Positions 18,040 through 25,321 of a stretch of 64,000 nt of DNA are shown one piece after another (positions within the stretch are counted from its first letter, which is position 1; each line of letters begins with the position of its first letter). Location: NCBI RefSeq assembly GCF_001423105.1, contig NZ_LMNV01000002.1:1470242-1534241 (forward strand). Direction: 5' to 3'. A program made the position numbers and the translations under genes. The notes beneath the pieces were generated by a model that saw only the letters and a list, made by a program, of their open reading frames with translations, was not told the DNA's origin and did not search any database. This DNA is from Frondihabitans sp. Leaf304 (GTDB lineage Bacteria > Actinomycetota > Actinomycetes > Actinomycetales > Microbacteriaceae).

Positions 18040-19002
18040 ATGTCGAACGCACCGCACCAGGCGGACAAGACGCAGGACGCCCTGCGCGCCTCCCACCTCT
18101 ACTACCTGCAAGATCTCACGATGGAGGCGATCGCTCGCGAGCTGGGCACTTCCCGTTCGTCCGTCTCCCGGCTCCTGAGTTATGCCCGCGAAACCGGACT
18201 CGTCGACATCCAGATCAAGTCGCCCCTCGACCAGGCGACCCTCGTCAGCGATCAGCTCCACCGGCGATTCAACGTGGTGGCACACGTCGTGCCCATTCCC
18301 GACCAGACGACCGACGTCGATCGCCTCGATCGGGTCGCCCTCTCGGCTGCACGAATTCTCACCCCGTTCGTCGACTCGAACATGGTGATCGGCCTCGCCT
18401 GGGGCTCCACCGTCAGCGCGATCAGCCGCTACCTCGTGCCGAAGGCCACTCACGGGTCGATGATCGTGCAGCTCAACGGCGCCGCGAACACCCGTACGAC
18501 CGGCATCGTCTACGCCAGCGAGATCCTGCGCCGATTCGGCGACGCGTTCGGCGCTCAGGTCCAGCAGTTTCCGGTGCCGGCGTTCTTCGACGACCCCGAC
18601 ACGAAGCAGGCGCTCTGGCGCGAGCGGAGCACCAAACGCGTGCTCGCGTTTCAGGACTCCATGGACGTGGTCGTCTTCGGCATCGGCGCCCCCGATGCGC
18701 TCGTACCGAGCCACGTCTACTCGGGCGGCTACCTCGAAGAGAGCGACCACGCGAGCCTCCGCCGTGACGGGGTGGTCGGCGACGTCGCGACGGTGTTCTT
18801 CCGCGAGGACGGCTCGTCGAGCGACATCACCCTCAATAAGCGCGCCTCCGGGCCCGACTTCGCGACCATCCGCCGAGCTCCGCGTCGCGTCTGCGTCGTC
18901 GCCGGCACGTCGAAGGTGCCGGGCATCCGCGGCGCTCTCGCGGCCGGCCTCGTGACCGACCTGATCGTCGACGAGAGCACCGCCCGGGCACTTCTGGAGT
19001 GA
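18040..19002 (+). CDS. SorC-family sugar-binding transcriptional regulator
   Basis: A 320-residue regulator. The N-terminal helix-turn-helix is at about 18-55 (LTMEAIARELGTSRSSVSRLL) and the SorC/DeoR-type phosphosugar-binding domain covers about 60-318 (VIGLAWGSTVSAI, VFGIGAPDAL, GDVATVFF, CVVAGTSKVPGIRGAL). Known effectors of the family are phosphorylated sugars or polyols. The divergent position next to glpD suggests it senses a glycerol-derived phosphate and controls glpD, but that is inference from context. The ATG at 18040 is preferred over one 21 bases upstream. Confidence 0.88.
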   Translation: MSNAPHQADKTQDALRASHLYYLQDLTMEAIARELGTSRSSVSRLLSYARETGLVDIQIKSPLDQATLVSDQLHRRFNVVAHVVPIPDQTTDVDRLDRVALSAARILTPFVDSNMVIGLAWGSTVSAISRYLVPKATHGSMIVQLNGAANTRTTGIVYASEILRRFGDAFGAQVQQFPVPAFFDDPDTKQALWRERSTKRVLAFQDSMDVVVFGIGAPDALVPSHVYSGGYLEESDHASLRRDGVVGDVATVFFREDGSSSDITLNKRASGPDFATIRRAPRRVCVVAGTSKVPGIRGALAAGLVTDLIVDESTARALLE

Positions 19003-19049
19003 GCGGCGGAGTGCAGGATCCTGGTCTGCCGCGGCTTTGCCGCTCGCCC

Positions 19050-19127
19050 ATCAGGAATCCTGTCCCCTCAGCGTCGCCCCACCCTGGTTGCACCGCCGCG
19101 CCGCGCCTGCATTCCTGATTCGCGACC
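19050..19127. repeat. Dispersed intergenic element, copy D (CAGGMA family)
   Basis: The element is bounded by a perfect 9-bp inverted repeat, ATCAGGAAT and ATTCCTGAT (70 bases end to end), continued on the right by TCGCGACC. The 16 bases TTCCTGATTCGCGACC recur exactly in the copy at the left edge of the window. It lies between the SorC regulator and the GntR operator. Confidence 0.7.
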
Positions 19128-19145
19128 GGCGACGTCCCGTCACGC

Positions 19146-19169
19146 GTTGCATGCAACGATGCATGCAAC
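19146..19169. promoter_or_regulatory. Tandem palindromic operator of the GntR regulator
   Basis: A perfect 12-bp palindrome GTTGCATGCAAC is followed immediately by a near copy, GATGCATGCAAC, 15 bases before the GntR start. FadR-subfamily GntR proteins bind short palindromes, so autoregulation of the gntR-MFS operon is likely. Confidence 0.65.
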
Positions 19170-19183
19170 CTAGAGTGAGCAAC

Positions 19184-19840
19184 ATGAACGACCCCGCGAG
19201 CAGCCCCGCAGCATCGACCGAGGCGAGCGCCGCAGAGCGCGCCTACCTCGTGACGAAGGCGCGGATCCTGCGCGGCGATCTCGCGGGCGGGGCATCGCTG
19301 AGCGAGACCACCGTCTGCCAGGAGCTCGGTCTGAGCCGCACGCCGGTGCACGAGGCGTTCCTGCGACTTGCCGCCGACGAACTGTTGACACTCGAGTCGC
19401 GCAAAGGCGCTGTCGTGCGGCCCATGTCACCGAGCGAGGCCGACGACGTGGTCGAGATGCGCGAGGCCGTCGAAGCCGCGGCGGCGGCGCGCGCCATCAG
19501 CATCGACCGGGGCGATCTCGCACGAGAGCTCGCCGATCAGCTCGCGATTCAGGAAGACTGCGTCACCCGAGGCGACATCGACGGCTTCATCGACGCCGAT
19601 GACGCGTTCCACACCGCTGTGATCGCGGCCAGCCGCAACCCCATCGCCAGCCACTTCGCAAGGATCCTGCACGACCGCGCTCAACGAGTCCGACACCAGC
19701 TGATCCGCGTCCGCCCGGAGCACCTCGCCGTGACGCTCGACGACCATCGCGAGCTGGCCGCCGCGATCGACGCCGGTGACGCCGAAGCGTATCGCCGAGT
19801 GCTGGCCCGCCACGTCGACATCTTGCGGGGCATCCTGTGA
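19184..19840 (+). CDS. GntR-family (FadR/FCD subgroup) transcriptional regulator
   Basis: A 218-residue regulator with an N-terminal winged helix (about 20-85; LSETTVCQELGLSRTPVHEAFLRL) and a C-terminal all-helical FCD ligand domain with metal-type histidines (DAFHTAV, DDHRELAAAI, LARHVDIL). Such regulators sense carboxylates. The ATG at 19184 is chosen as it follows the palindromic operator; a GTG nine bases earlier is possible. It overlaps the start of the MFS gene by four bases (GTGA), so the transporter substrate is probably its effector. Confidence 0.88.
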   Translation: MNDPASSPAASTEASAAERAYLVTKARILRGDLAGGASLSETTVCQELGLSRTPVHEAFLRLAADELLTLESRKGAVVRPMSPSEADDVVEMREAVEAAAAARAISIDRGDLARELADQLAIQEDCVTRGDIDGFIDADDAFHTAVIAASRNPIASHFARILHDRAQRVRHQLIRVRPEHLAVTLDDHRELAAAIDAGDAEAYRRVLARHVDILRGIL

Positions 19841-21111
19841 ACGTCGACACGGGGGCGATCCAGGCGGTGCCGAGCGCGGGGCCCGGGCCTACACCGGGAT
19901 CGCGGCGGGGCGGGCGTGCGGCTCGGGGGCCGTGGATCCTGATCTGGGGTGCCGTGTTCGTCTGCTCGTGGGGCGGTAACCAGTTCAGCCCGCTGCTGCT
20001 GATGTACGAAGACCGGCAGCACTACAGCTCGGTGCTGGTGAACGCCTTCCTCGGCGTGTACGTGCTCGGGTTGGCACCCGCGCTGCTGGTCGCCGGCTCG
20101 CTGTCGGATCGTCACGGCCGTAAACCCGTCTTGCTGGCGGGCCTCGGAGCGGCGCTCGTCGGCAGCAGCCTGCTCGCGCTGGGCCCGTTCGGCCCGGAGT
20201 TCCTGCTCGTCGGGCGCCTGTTCTCAGGAGCGACCGTCGGCGTTGCGATGGCAGTCGGCAACTCGTGGATCAAGGAGCTGTCGCAGGCCCCGTTCGATCC
20301 GGGAGCAGATCGCGCTGCCGGCGCACGGCGCGCATCGCTGGCCTTCACCCTCGGCTCCGGCTCGGGCGCACTCGTGGCGGGGCTCATCGCGCAGTGGGGG
20401 CCAATACCCGAGGTGCTGCCCTTCGTCATCCACCTTCTGGTTACGATCCCGTTTGTTGTGGTCGTTTTGCGGGCTCCCGAGTCACACCGGAGCGGCGGGG
20501 TAGCCGGGCCGTGGTGGCGGCAGCTGCGGATCCCGACCGCATCGCACCGCCGCTTTGTGCGGGTCGTAGTCGTCTCGTGCCCCTGGATCTTCGCGGGGGC
20601 GGCGATCGGCTACGGCTACCTGCCGACTCAGTTGCGAGCGGCGACCGGATCCTGGGGTCTGGTGTTCGCCACCGCGGCGACCGTCACCGCCCTCGGCGTC
20701 TCGTCAGCGTTGCAACCCGTGGCCCGGCGCATCCACTCGGCCACGAGCGCGCGCGGCCTCGCCGTGATGGTCGGGCTCATCGCCGCGGGGCTCGGCGTCG
20801 TCATCGTGGCGATCGCCCTGCAGTCGGTCTGGATCGGCCTCGCGGCCAACGTCGTGATCGGCGTCGGCATGGGCATCGGGCTCGTGTCCGGTCTGCAGGA
20901 AGTACAGAGGATCGCAGGATCCGCTGGCCTCGCCGGCCTCACGGGTGTCTTCTATGCGGTGGCCTACGTCGGATTCCTGGCACCGCTCGCGATCGCGGCG
21001 CTCTCCGCGATCGTGCCGGTCACGCTCATCCTGCTCATCGTGATCGGGCTCGCGCTCGTGTCGCTGGCGCTCGTGCTGGTGTCGTTCAGGAAGCACCTGC
21101 CTGCGGCGTAG
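19837..21111 (+). CDS. MFS transporter
   Basis: A 424-residue, 12-helix major facilitator. Motif A is SLSDRHGRKPVLLAG in the 2-3 loop. The N-terminus has a 30-residue disordered Gly/Arg/Pro stretch before the first helix (WILIWGAVFVCSW). It is translationally coupled to the GntR regulator, so expression is presumably inducible by its cargo. The cargo is unknown; the group includes sugar, aromatic acid and drug carriers. The start codon is GTG. Confidence 0.85.
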   Translation: MNVDTGAIQAVPSAGPGPTPGSRRGGRAARGPWILIWGAVFVCSWGGNQFSPLLLMYEDRQHYSSVLVNAFLGVYVLGLAPALLVAGSLSDRHGRKPVLLAGLGAALVGSSLLALGPFGPEFLLVGRLFSGATVGVAMAVGNSWIKELSQAPFDPGADRAAGARRASLAFTLGSGSGALVAGLIAQWGPIPEVLPFVIHLLVTIPFVVVVLRAPESHRSGGVAGPWWRQLRIPTASHRRFVRVVVVSCPWIFAGAAIGYGYLPTQLRAATGSWGLVFATAATVTALGVSSALQPVARRIHSATSARGLAVMVGLIAAGLGVVIVAIALQSVWIGLAANVVIGVGMGIGLVSGLQEVQRIAGSAGLAGLTGVFYAVAYVGFLAPLAIAALSAIVPVTLILLIVIGLALVSLALVLVSFRKHLPAA

Positions 21112-21162
21112 TGGGTGCGTGCGCATGGGCGGGTGCGCGGTCGCGTTCGCGGTCGCGTGCGC

Positions 21163-21242
21163 AAAACAGGAATGCAGGCGCGCAACCCCGCGCGAGCCCA
21201 CCTCCTACGCTGGCCGCGGGACTGGATGCCTGAAAAGTGCAC
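21163..21242. repeat. Dispersed intergenic element, copy E (CAGGMA family)
   Basis: A single unit of the type found in the tandem array. It opens AAAACAGGAATGCAGGCGCGC and closes GGATGCCTGAAAAGTGCAC, against AACAGGAAACGAGGCGCGG and GCCTGAAACGTGC in the array. The interior differs. It lies between convergent genes (the MFS transporter and a hypothetical gene). Confidence 0.65.
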
Positions 21243-21263
21243 CCGCCAGGCGTCGCTCCCCGC

Positions 21264-21704
21264 TCAGGGCACCTGCAACCGCAGCGGATCCGTCTCCCTC
21301 CAGAACCGGCACTGGTCACCCGGGTAGATGCGCCTCCACTCCAGGTCGTAGCCCTGAGTTGCGAGCGTCGTATGCGCCTCGCGCGGCCCGCCGTACGCCG
21401 TGACGGCCACGTGGGCGGGCGCCGTCCCGGTAGGGAAGTTCCAGAGATGCGCGTTGCGGCGGGTGGCTTCGTAGTAGCGACCCTTCGCAGGATGCGCGGG
21501 CACCCGCTCGCAGCCCTCGTCGGTGCAGAATCCCATGGCGGTCACGTCGGCGGCACCTGAGCCGGAGACCTTGATGTCGACCGACTCGACGTACCCTTCC
21601 GCTGTGCAGATCAGCGGCGGGGCAACGGCACCCGCGATCAGAATCGCCGTAAGACCGGCGACGCCGACCGCACCGGCGGTGATCGCGGCTGTGCGCTGCT
21701 GCAT
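21264..21704 (-). CDS. Hypothetical exported or membrane-anchored protein
   Basis: A 146-residue protein with an N-terminal hydrophobic segment (about 8-32, ending near the PPLICTAEGYV block) that could be a signal anchor. The exported part contains four cysteines (ICTAEG, FCTDEGC, QCRFW) that may form disulfides. No family is recognised. It faces the ethanolamine permease gene divergently, with about 210 bp between the starts. Confidence 0.65.
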   Translation of the reverse strand: MQQRTAAITAGAVGVAGLTAILIAGAVAPPLICTAEGYVESVDIKVSGSGAADVTAMGFCTDEGCERVPAHPAKGRYYEATRRNAHLWNFPTGTAPAHVAVTAYGGPREAHTTLATQGYDLEWRRIYPGDQCRFWRETDPLRLQVP

Positions 21705-21813
21705 GCGCTGATCTTGGCACGCGGCGAAGGATCCGGCCAGGCCCGGTGGGCATCAGCGTGGCCGGGCCCGGATCCTGAGTTGCCGGAACTCCGTGAGCGT
21801 CTGCCGAGCCGGT

Positions 21814-21827
21814 TAACACGCTTGTTA
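21814..21827. promoter_or_regulatory. Inverted repeat upstream of the ethanolamine permease
   Basis: TAACA-CGCT-TGTTA is a perfect 5-bp inverted repeat with a 4-base spacer, about 90 bases before the permease start, in an unusually AT-rich patch (GGTTAACACGCTTGTTACAA). It could be an operator or overlap the promoter; no regulator has been matched to it. Confidence 0.4.
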
Positions 21828-21915
21828 CAACCCATTCATGCCGCCTTCACACGAGGCCGTCGCCGCCGCGCTCCACTGGGGAATCCCATCACCAGGCTGC
21901 TCAGAGGAGACCCGA

Positions 21916-23478
21916 ATGTCGACCGGATCCAGCACCACAAGCGGCGTGACGTACACGTCAGCCGACCCGAACTACTTCGAGAAACGCCAACTCCGCCGGA
22001 CCGCCGGCTTCTGGGGCATCTGGGGAATCGGGATCGCCGCCGTGATCTCGGGCGACTTCTCGGGCTGGAACGCTGGCATCACGACGGCCGGCTGGGGCGG
22101 ACTCCTGATCGCGGTCGGCATCGTCGTGATCATGTTCTTCGGCATGGTCTTCTCGATCAGCGAGATGAGCGCCGCGATGCCCCACACAGGCGGCGCGTAC
22201 TCGTTCGCCCGCGCGAGCATGGGCCCCTGGGGCGGTTTCATCACCGGCCTCGCCGAGACGATCGAGTATGTCTTGACCACCGCGGCGGTCGTGTACTTCT
22301 CCGCGGGATACGCCGACGCGATCCTGTCCGATCTCACGGGCGCGAGCCTGCCGACCTGGGTGTGGTGGATCATCCTCTACGCCGCCTTCATCGGCCTCAA
22401 CTCGCTCGGTTCGTCGGTGTCGTTCAAGTTCGCGCTGGTCGTCGCCCTGATCTCGCTTGCCGTGCTGCTGACGTTCGCGCTGATGGCGACGTTCTCGGGC
22501 AAGCTCGACTTCGGGAGCCTGTTCGACGTTGCGCCGGATCCTGGTCAGAGTGCGTTCCTCCCCCACGGAATCCTGCCGATCTTCTTCGCCCTCCCGTTCG
22601 GCGTGTGGTTGTTCCTCGGCATCGAAGAGCTGCCGCTGTCGGCGGAGGAGGCGCACAACCCGACCCGCGACATTCCTCGTGCCAGCGTCTGGGGCCTCGT
22701 CACGCTGATCGCCTGCGGTGCGATCGTGCTGTTCCTCAACCCGGCCGTCCTCGGCGGAGCGGCTGCCGGAACCTCGGCCGAACCGCTGCTCGACGGATTC
22801 CGCGCGATCATCCCCAACGACAAGGTCGCCGCCGTCCTCTCGGCGTTCGCGCTGGTCGGCCTCCTGGCCAGCCTGCAGGGCATCATGTTCGCGGCCGGCC
22901 GCAACATGTACTCGCTGTCGCGCGCCGGCTACTACCCGCGCGGACTCTCCGTCACCGGCAAGCGTCAGACGCCCGTACTGGCCATCGCCGTCGCCGCCGT
23001 GATCGGCTTGGCCGCGCTCTTCGCCGCCGAGGCTGCGGTGCCGGCGGGCGGTGGCGGGCTCGTGCTCAACATCGCGGTCTGGGGAGCCGTGCTCTCGTAC
23101 ATGCTGCAGATGGTGTCGTTCGTGATCTTGCGCCGCAAATACCCGAACGCGAAGCGCCCGTACAAGTCGCCGTGGGGTCTCGGTGGTGCGTACATCGCAG
23201 GAATCATCGGCTTCGCGATCTTCATCGGCGAGATCCTGAACCGCGCACTCTGGTCGGCGATCGTCATCATGCTGATCGTCTACGTCGTCGGCATCGTGCT
23301 CTTCGCGACCGTGGGCCGCAAGAACCTGGTGCTCGCTCCTGAAGAGGAGTACGCGATCTCGGGAGGGCTGCACCGCGACCCCCAGGTCGAGGACTACGAC
23401 GCGCTCGACGCGATCCCGGTGCCGGGCGATGCGCTGGCGGATGCGCCGGCCCGCACGAAGGAGTCGGACCTCGTGTGA
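21916..23478 (+). CDS. eat: Ethanolamine permease (APC family)
   Basis: A 520-residue transporter with about 12 transmembrane helices. It resembles the actinobacterial ethanolamine permeases through blocks such as GIAAVISGDFSGWNAGI, SEMSAAMPHTGGAYSFAR, GIEELPLSAEEAHNPTRDIPR and QGIMFAAGRNMYSLSRAGYYP. It imports ethanolamine with protons. The start follows GAGGAGA at ideal spacing; an upstream ATG is rejected. It lies 2-5 kb from the predicted phosphoethanolamine phospho-lyase and kinase, which supports the substrate. No eutBC ammonia-lyase genes are present. The symbol is given by similarity. Confidence 0.82.
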   Translation: MSTGSSTTSGVTYTSADPNYFEKRQLRRTAGFWGIWGIGIAAVISGDFSGWNAGITTAGWGGLLIAVGIVVIMFFGMVFSISEMSAAMPHTGGAYSFARASMGPWGGFITGLAETIEYVLTTAAVVYFSAGYADAILSDLTGASLPTWVWWIILYAAFIGLNSLGSSVSFKFALVVALISLAVLLTFALMATFSGKLDFGSLFDVAPDPGQSAFLPHGILPIFFALPFGVWLFLGIEELPLSAEEAHNPTRDIPRASVWGLVTLIACGAIVLFLNPAVLGGAAAGTSAEPLLDGFRAIIPNDKVAAVLSAFALVGLLASLQGIMFAAGRNMYSLSRAGYYPRGLSVTGKRQTPVLAIAVAAVIGLAALFAAEAAVPAGGGGLVLNIAVWGAVLSYMLQMVSFVILRRKYPNAKRPYKSPWGLGGAYIAGIIGFAIFIGEILNRALWSAIVIMLIVYVVGIVLFATVGRKNLVLAPEEEYAISGGLHRDPQVEDYDALDAIPVPGDALADAPARTKESDLV

Positions 23479-23528
23479 GGCGGGCCGGGCTGCGCGGCGG
23501 TGCGGCGGTGCGGCGGTGCGGCGGTGCG

Positions 23529-23613
23529 CGCAAATCAGGCAGATGAGCGCGGGGTGGGCGCGGATCCTCGTGTTTCCGCCCCGCTCGAGCCAGACTTCCT
23601 GAATCGCGACCGG
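23529..23613. repeat. Dispersed intergenic element, copy F (CAGGMA family)
   Basis: It opens GCGCAAATCAGGCA and closes CTTCCTGAATCGCGACCGG. It shares its left end with copy A (CAAATCAGGCA) and its right end with copies A and D (one mismatch). It lies between convergent genes, the permease and a lipoprotein. A CGGTG microrepeat precedes it at 23497-23527. Confidence 0.65.
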
Positions 23614-23626
23614 CACACGCCAGCCG

Positions 23627-24262
23627 CTAGAAGACCCGCGCGACGACCTCTTTGAGGAGCCCCGACGTCGGGACGTTCGCCTGCTGAATGCGGATGCCGA
23701 TATCACCCCGCGTGTAGTACGTGTCGCCCGTCTCGACCGGGTACTGGGAGTCGCGGCCGATCTTCTGGCAGGTGTACGCGTCGGCGGACTTCTTGCACGT
23801 GAACCCCTTGGCCGGGAGCTTCTTCAACTGGGCGAGGGCCTTCGACGAGTCGACGGTGACGACCTGGATGCTGATGCCGCTGATATCGGCCCGCGGATCG
23901 CGCCACAGGCAGAAGATCGACGCCCCGCCCGACTTGACGGCCGCGCTCAACTGCGTCTTCGGAGCCGCCGGCTGCGTGAGCGGGGTCTTCGCGAAGCCGT
24001 CTTTTTTGTAGGTGGTCGCGCTCATCAGTGACCTGCACTTCGTCGGGATCGCGCCAACGGCGACAGCGGCCGAGGTTGTTGCAGGCGTTGTCGGGGTGGC
24101 GAGGCTCGACGCCGTCGTCCCGCCCGAAGGATCCGACGCACCGGCATTCGCCCCCGTCGTCACGGCTGCAGTGGTCGTTGCCGCCGAGCACCCGGCGAGC
24201 GCCGCCACGGCCGCTCCGGTCATCATGAGAGCGATGGTCGTCTTGGATGCCTTGTTGAGCAT
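23627..24262 (-). CDS. Putative lipoprotein of unknown function
   Basis: A 211-residue exported protein. The signal peptide ends in a clear lipobox (AALAGC at about residues 20-25), followed by a Thr/Ala-rich linker to about residue 70. The folded domain has five cysteines (KCRSL, FCLWRD, FTCKKSADAYTCQK). Related DUF3558-like domains are frequent in actinobacterial lipoproteins, but I cannot assign this one firmly. It sits between the ethanolamine permease and the GntR regulator; a role in amine uptake is possible but unsupported. Confidence 0.72.
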   Translation of the reverse strand: MLNKASKTTIALMMTGAAVAALAGCSAATTTAAVTTGANAGASDPSGGTTASSLATPTTPATTSAAVAVGAIPTKCRSLMSATTYKKDGFAKTPLTQPAAPKTQLSAAVKSGGASIFCLWRDPRADISGISIQVVTVDSSKALAQLKKLPAKGFTCKKSADAYTCQKIGRDSQYPVETGDTYYTRGDIGIRIQQANVPTSGLLKEVVARVF

Positions 24263-24335
24263 GATTCCCCCCGGGTGATTGTGGCTTGAGGCTACTGCTG
24301 TCGGCGCGGTTACGGGGTCATCCTGCAGAACGAAC

Positions 24336-25079
24336 TCAGCGGGTGGGCGGCACGGCGCGCTTCCACCGCGCGCCGTAGCGGCGCAGCGAGATGCGCGTGC
24401 GATCGGTGCGGAAGAAGTCGTGCGAGAACTCGACGGGCGTATCGGCCGCGTCGAAGGTGATGCGCCAGATCTCGAACAGCGGCGCCCCCTCGGCCACCCC
24501 CAGAATCGCCGCCTGCTCGGCCGTCGCCGGTGTCACGTCGATCGTCTCGTCGGCCTGCGCCATCTCGATGCGATAGTCACGGGCGAGGATCCGATACACC
24601 GACTCGGTGTGGTCACGATCCTGAAATCCGGGTAACAGGCGCATCGGCAACACCATCGTGTCGAGCGAGAGCGGCGTCCCGGCTGCGTCACGACGCCGAC
24701 GCATGCGGAAGACGTTGTCGCCGTCGGCCAGCGCCAGACTCCGCTGCTCGGACGGCGTGGCGAGGCCGATCCCCTCCGAGAGCACCTGCGTGGTCGAGAC
24801 GAATCCCTGCTGGCGCAGCATGTCCGGCACGCCCATGATCGTGTTGAGCTGGCGCTCGATCTTTCCGTCGGCTACGAACACGCCGCCGGTGCGGCCCATG
24901 GTGCGGCGGATCAGCGACGCGGCCTCCAGCTCTTCGAGGGCCTCGCGGAGCGCCGACCGGGGCACGCCGAACTGCTCAGCGATGGCTCGCTCCGAGCCGA
25001 TCCGGTCACCCACGCGCAGCTCGGATCGGGCGATGAGGCGCTGGATCCGGCTGCTGAGCTCGGAGGGGTCTCGGGGCAC
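24336..25079 (-). CDS. GntR-family (HutC/UTRA subgroup) transcriptional regulator
   Basis: A 247-residue regulator with a winged-helix domain (about 5-70; GSERAIAEQFGVPRSALREALEELEA) and a UTRA effector domain (about 85-240; LALADGDNVFRMRRRRDAAGTPLSLDTMVLP, FEIWRITFDAADTPVEFSHDFFRTDR). The GTG start is preceded by GGAG. Its place between the permease and the phospho-lyase makes it the likely regulator of the ethanolamine genes; a small amine or phosphoamine effector would fit, by inference. Confidence 0.85.
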   Translation of the reverse strand: MPRDPSELSSRIQRLIARSELRVGDRIGSERAIAEQFGVPRSALREALEELEAASLIRRTMGRTGGVFVADGKIERQLNTIMGVPDMLRQQGFVSTTQVLSEGIGLATPSEQRSLALADGDNVFRMRRRRDAAGTPLSLDTMVLPMRLLPGFQDRDHTESVYRILARDYRIEMAQADETIDVTPATAEQAAILGVAEGAPLFEIWRITFDAADTPVEFSHDFFRTDRTRISLRRYGARWKRAVPPTR

Positions 25080-25105
25080 GGGGTCTCCTGGAGGCGCGGA
25101 CGGAC

Positions 25106-25126
25106 GGGCGGGCGGGGCGGCTGGGG
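25106..25126. other. G-quadruplex motif upstream of the GntR regulator
   Basis: Plus-strand runs GGG-C-GGG-C-GGGG-CGGCT-GGGG lie 27-47 bases before the GntR start, on its template strand. More G runs follow to about 25133. A fold here could affect transcription of the regulator; only sequence pattern supports this. Confidence 0.45.
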
Positions 25127-25233
25127 CGGGGCGGGCGGCGACTGCGGCGGCGACTGGGGCTCATCGTAGCGACGCCGGTGCGGCCTGCGCGATGCCGCCC
25201 GGGCCCGCGCGACGCCCGGCCGCTCGCAACCCG

Positions 25234-25287
25234 ACGCGTTTCGGCCAAAGCGACGCGGCGAGCCGCGTCGGATTGGCCGAACCGCGT
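25234..25287 (-). terminator. Long hairpin after the phospho-lyase gene
   Basis: Outer arms ACGCGTTTCGGCCAA and TTGGCCGAACCGCGT (14 of 15 bases pair) enclose an inner perfect stem GACGCGG-CGAG-CCGCGTC. The structure begins about 35 bases past the stop of the phospho-lyase and about 155 bases before the GntR start. It could end the phospho-lyase transcript, although no T-run is present, or act as an operator. Confidence 0.5.
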
Positions 25288-25321
25288 CACCTCTCGCGAC
25301 CTCGCGCGACACGAGCCGCAG

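Noticed and set aside
21958-23706. A 582-codon frame antisense to the ethanolamine permease
   Set aside because: It is composed of Arg/Asp/Glu/His runs typical of shadow frames. The plus-strand frame has membrane helices, a good ribosome binding site and family motifs.
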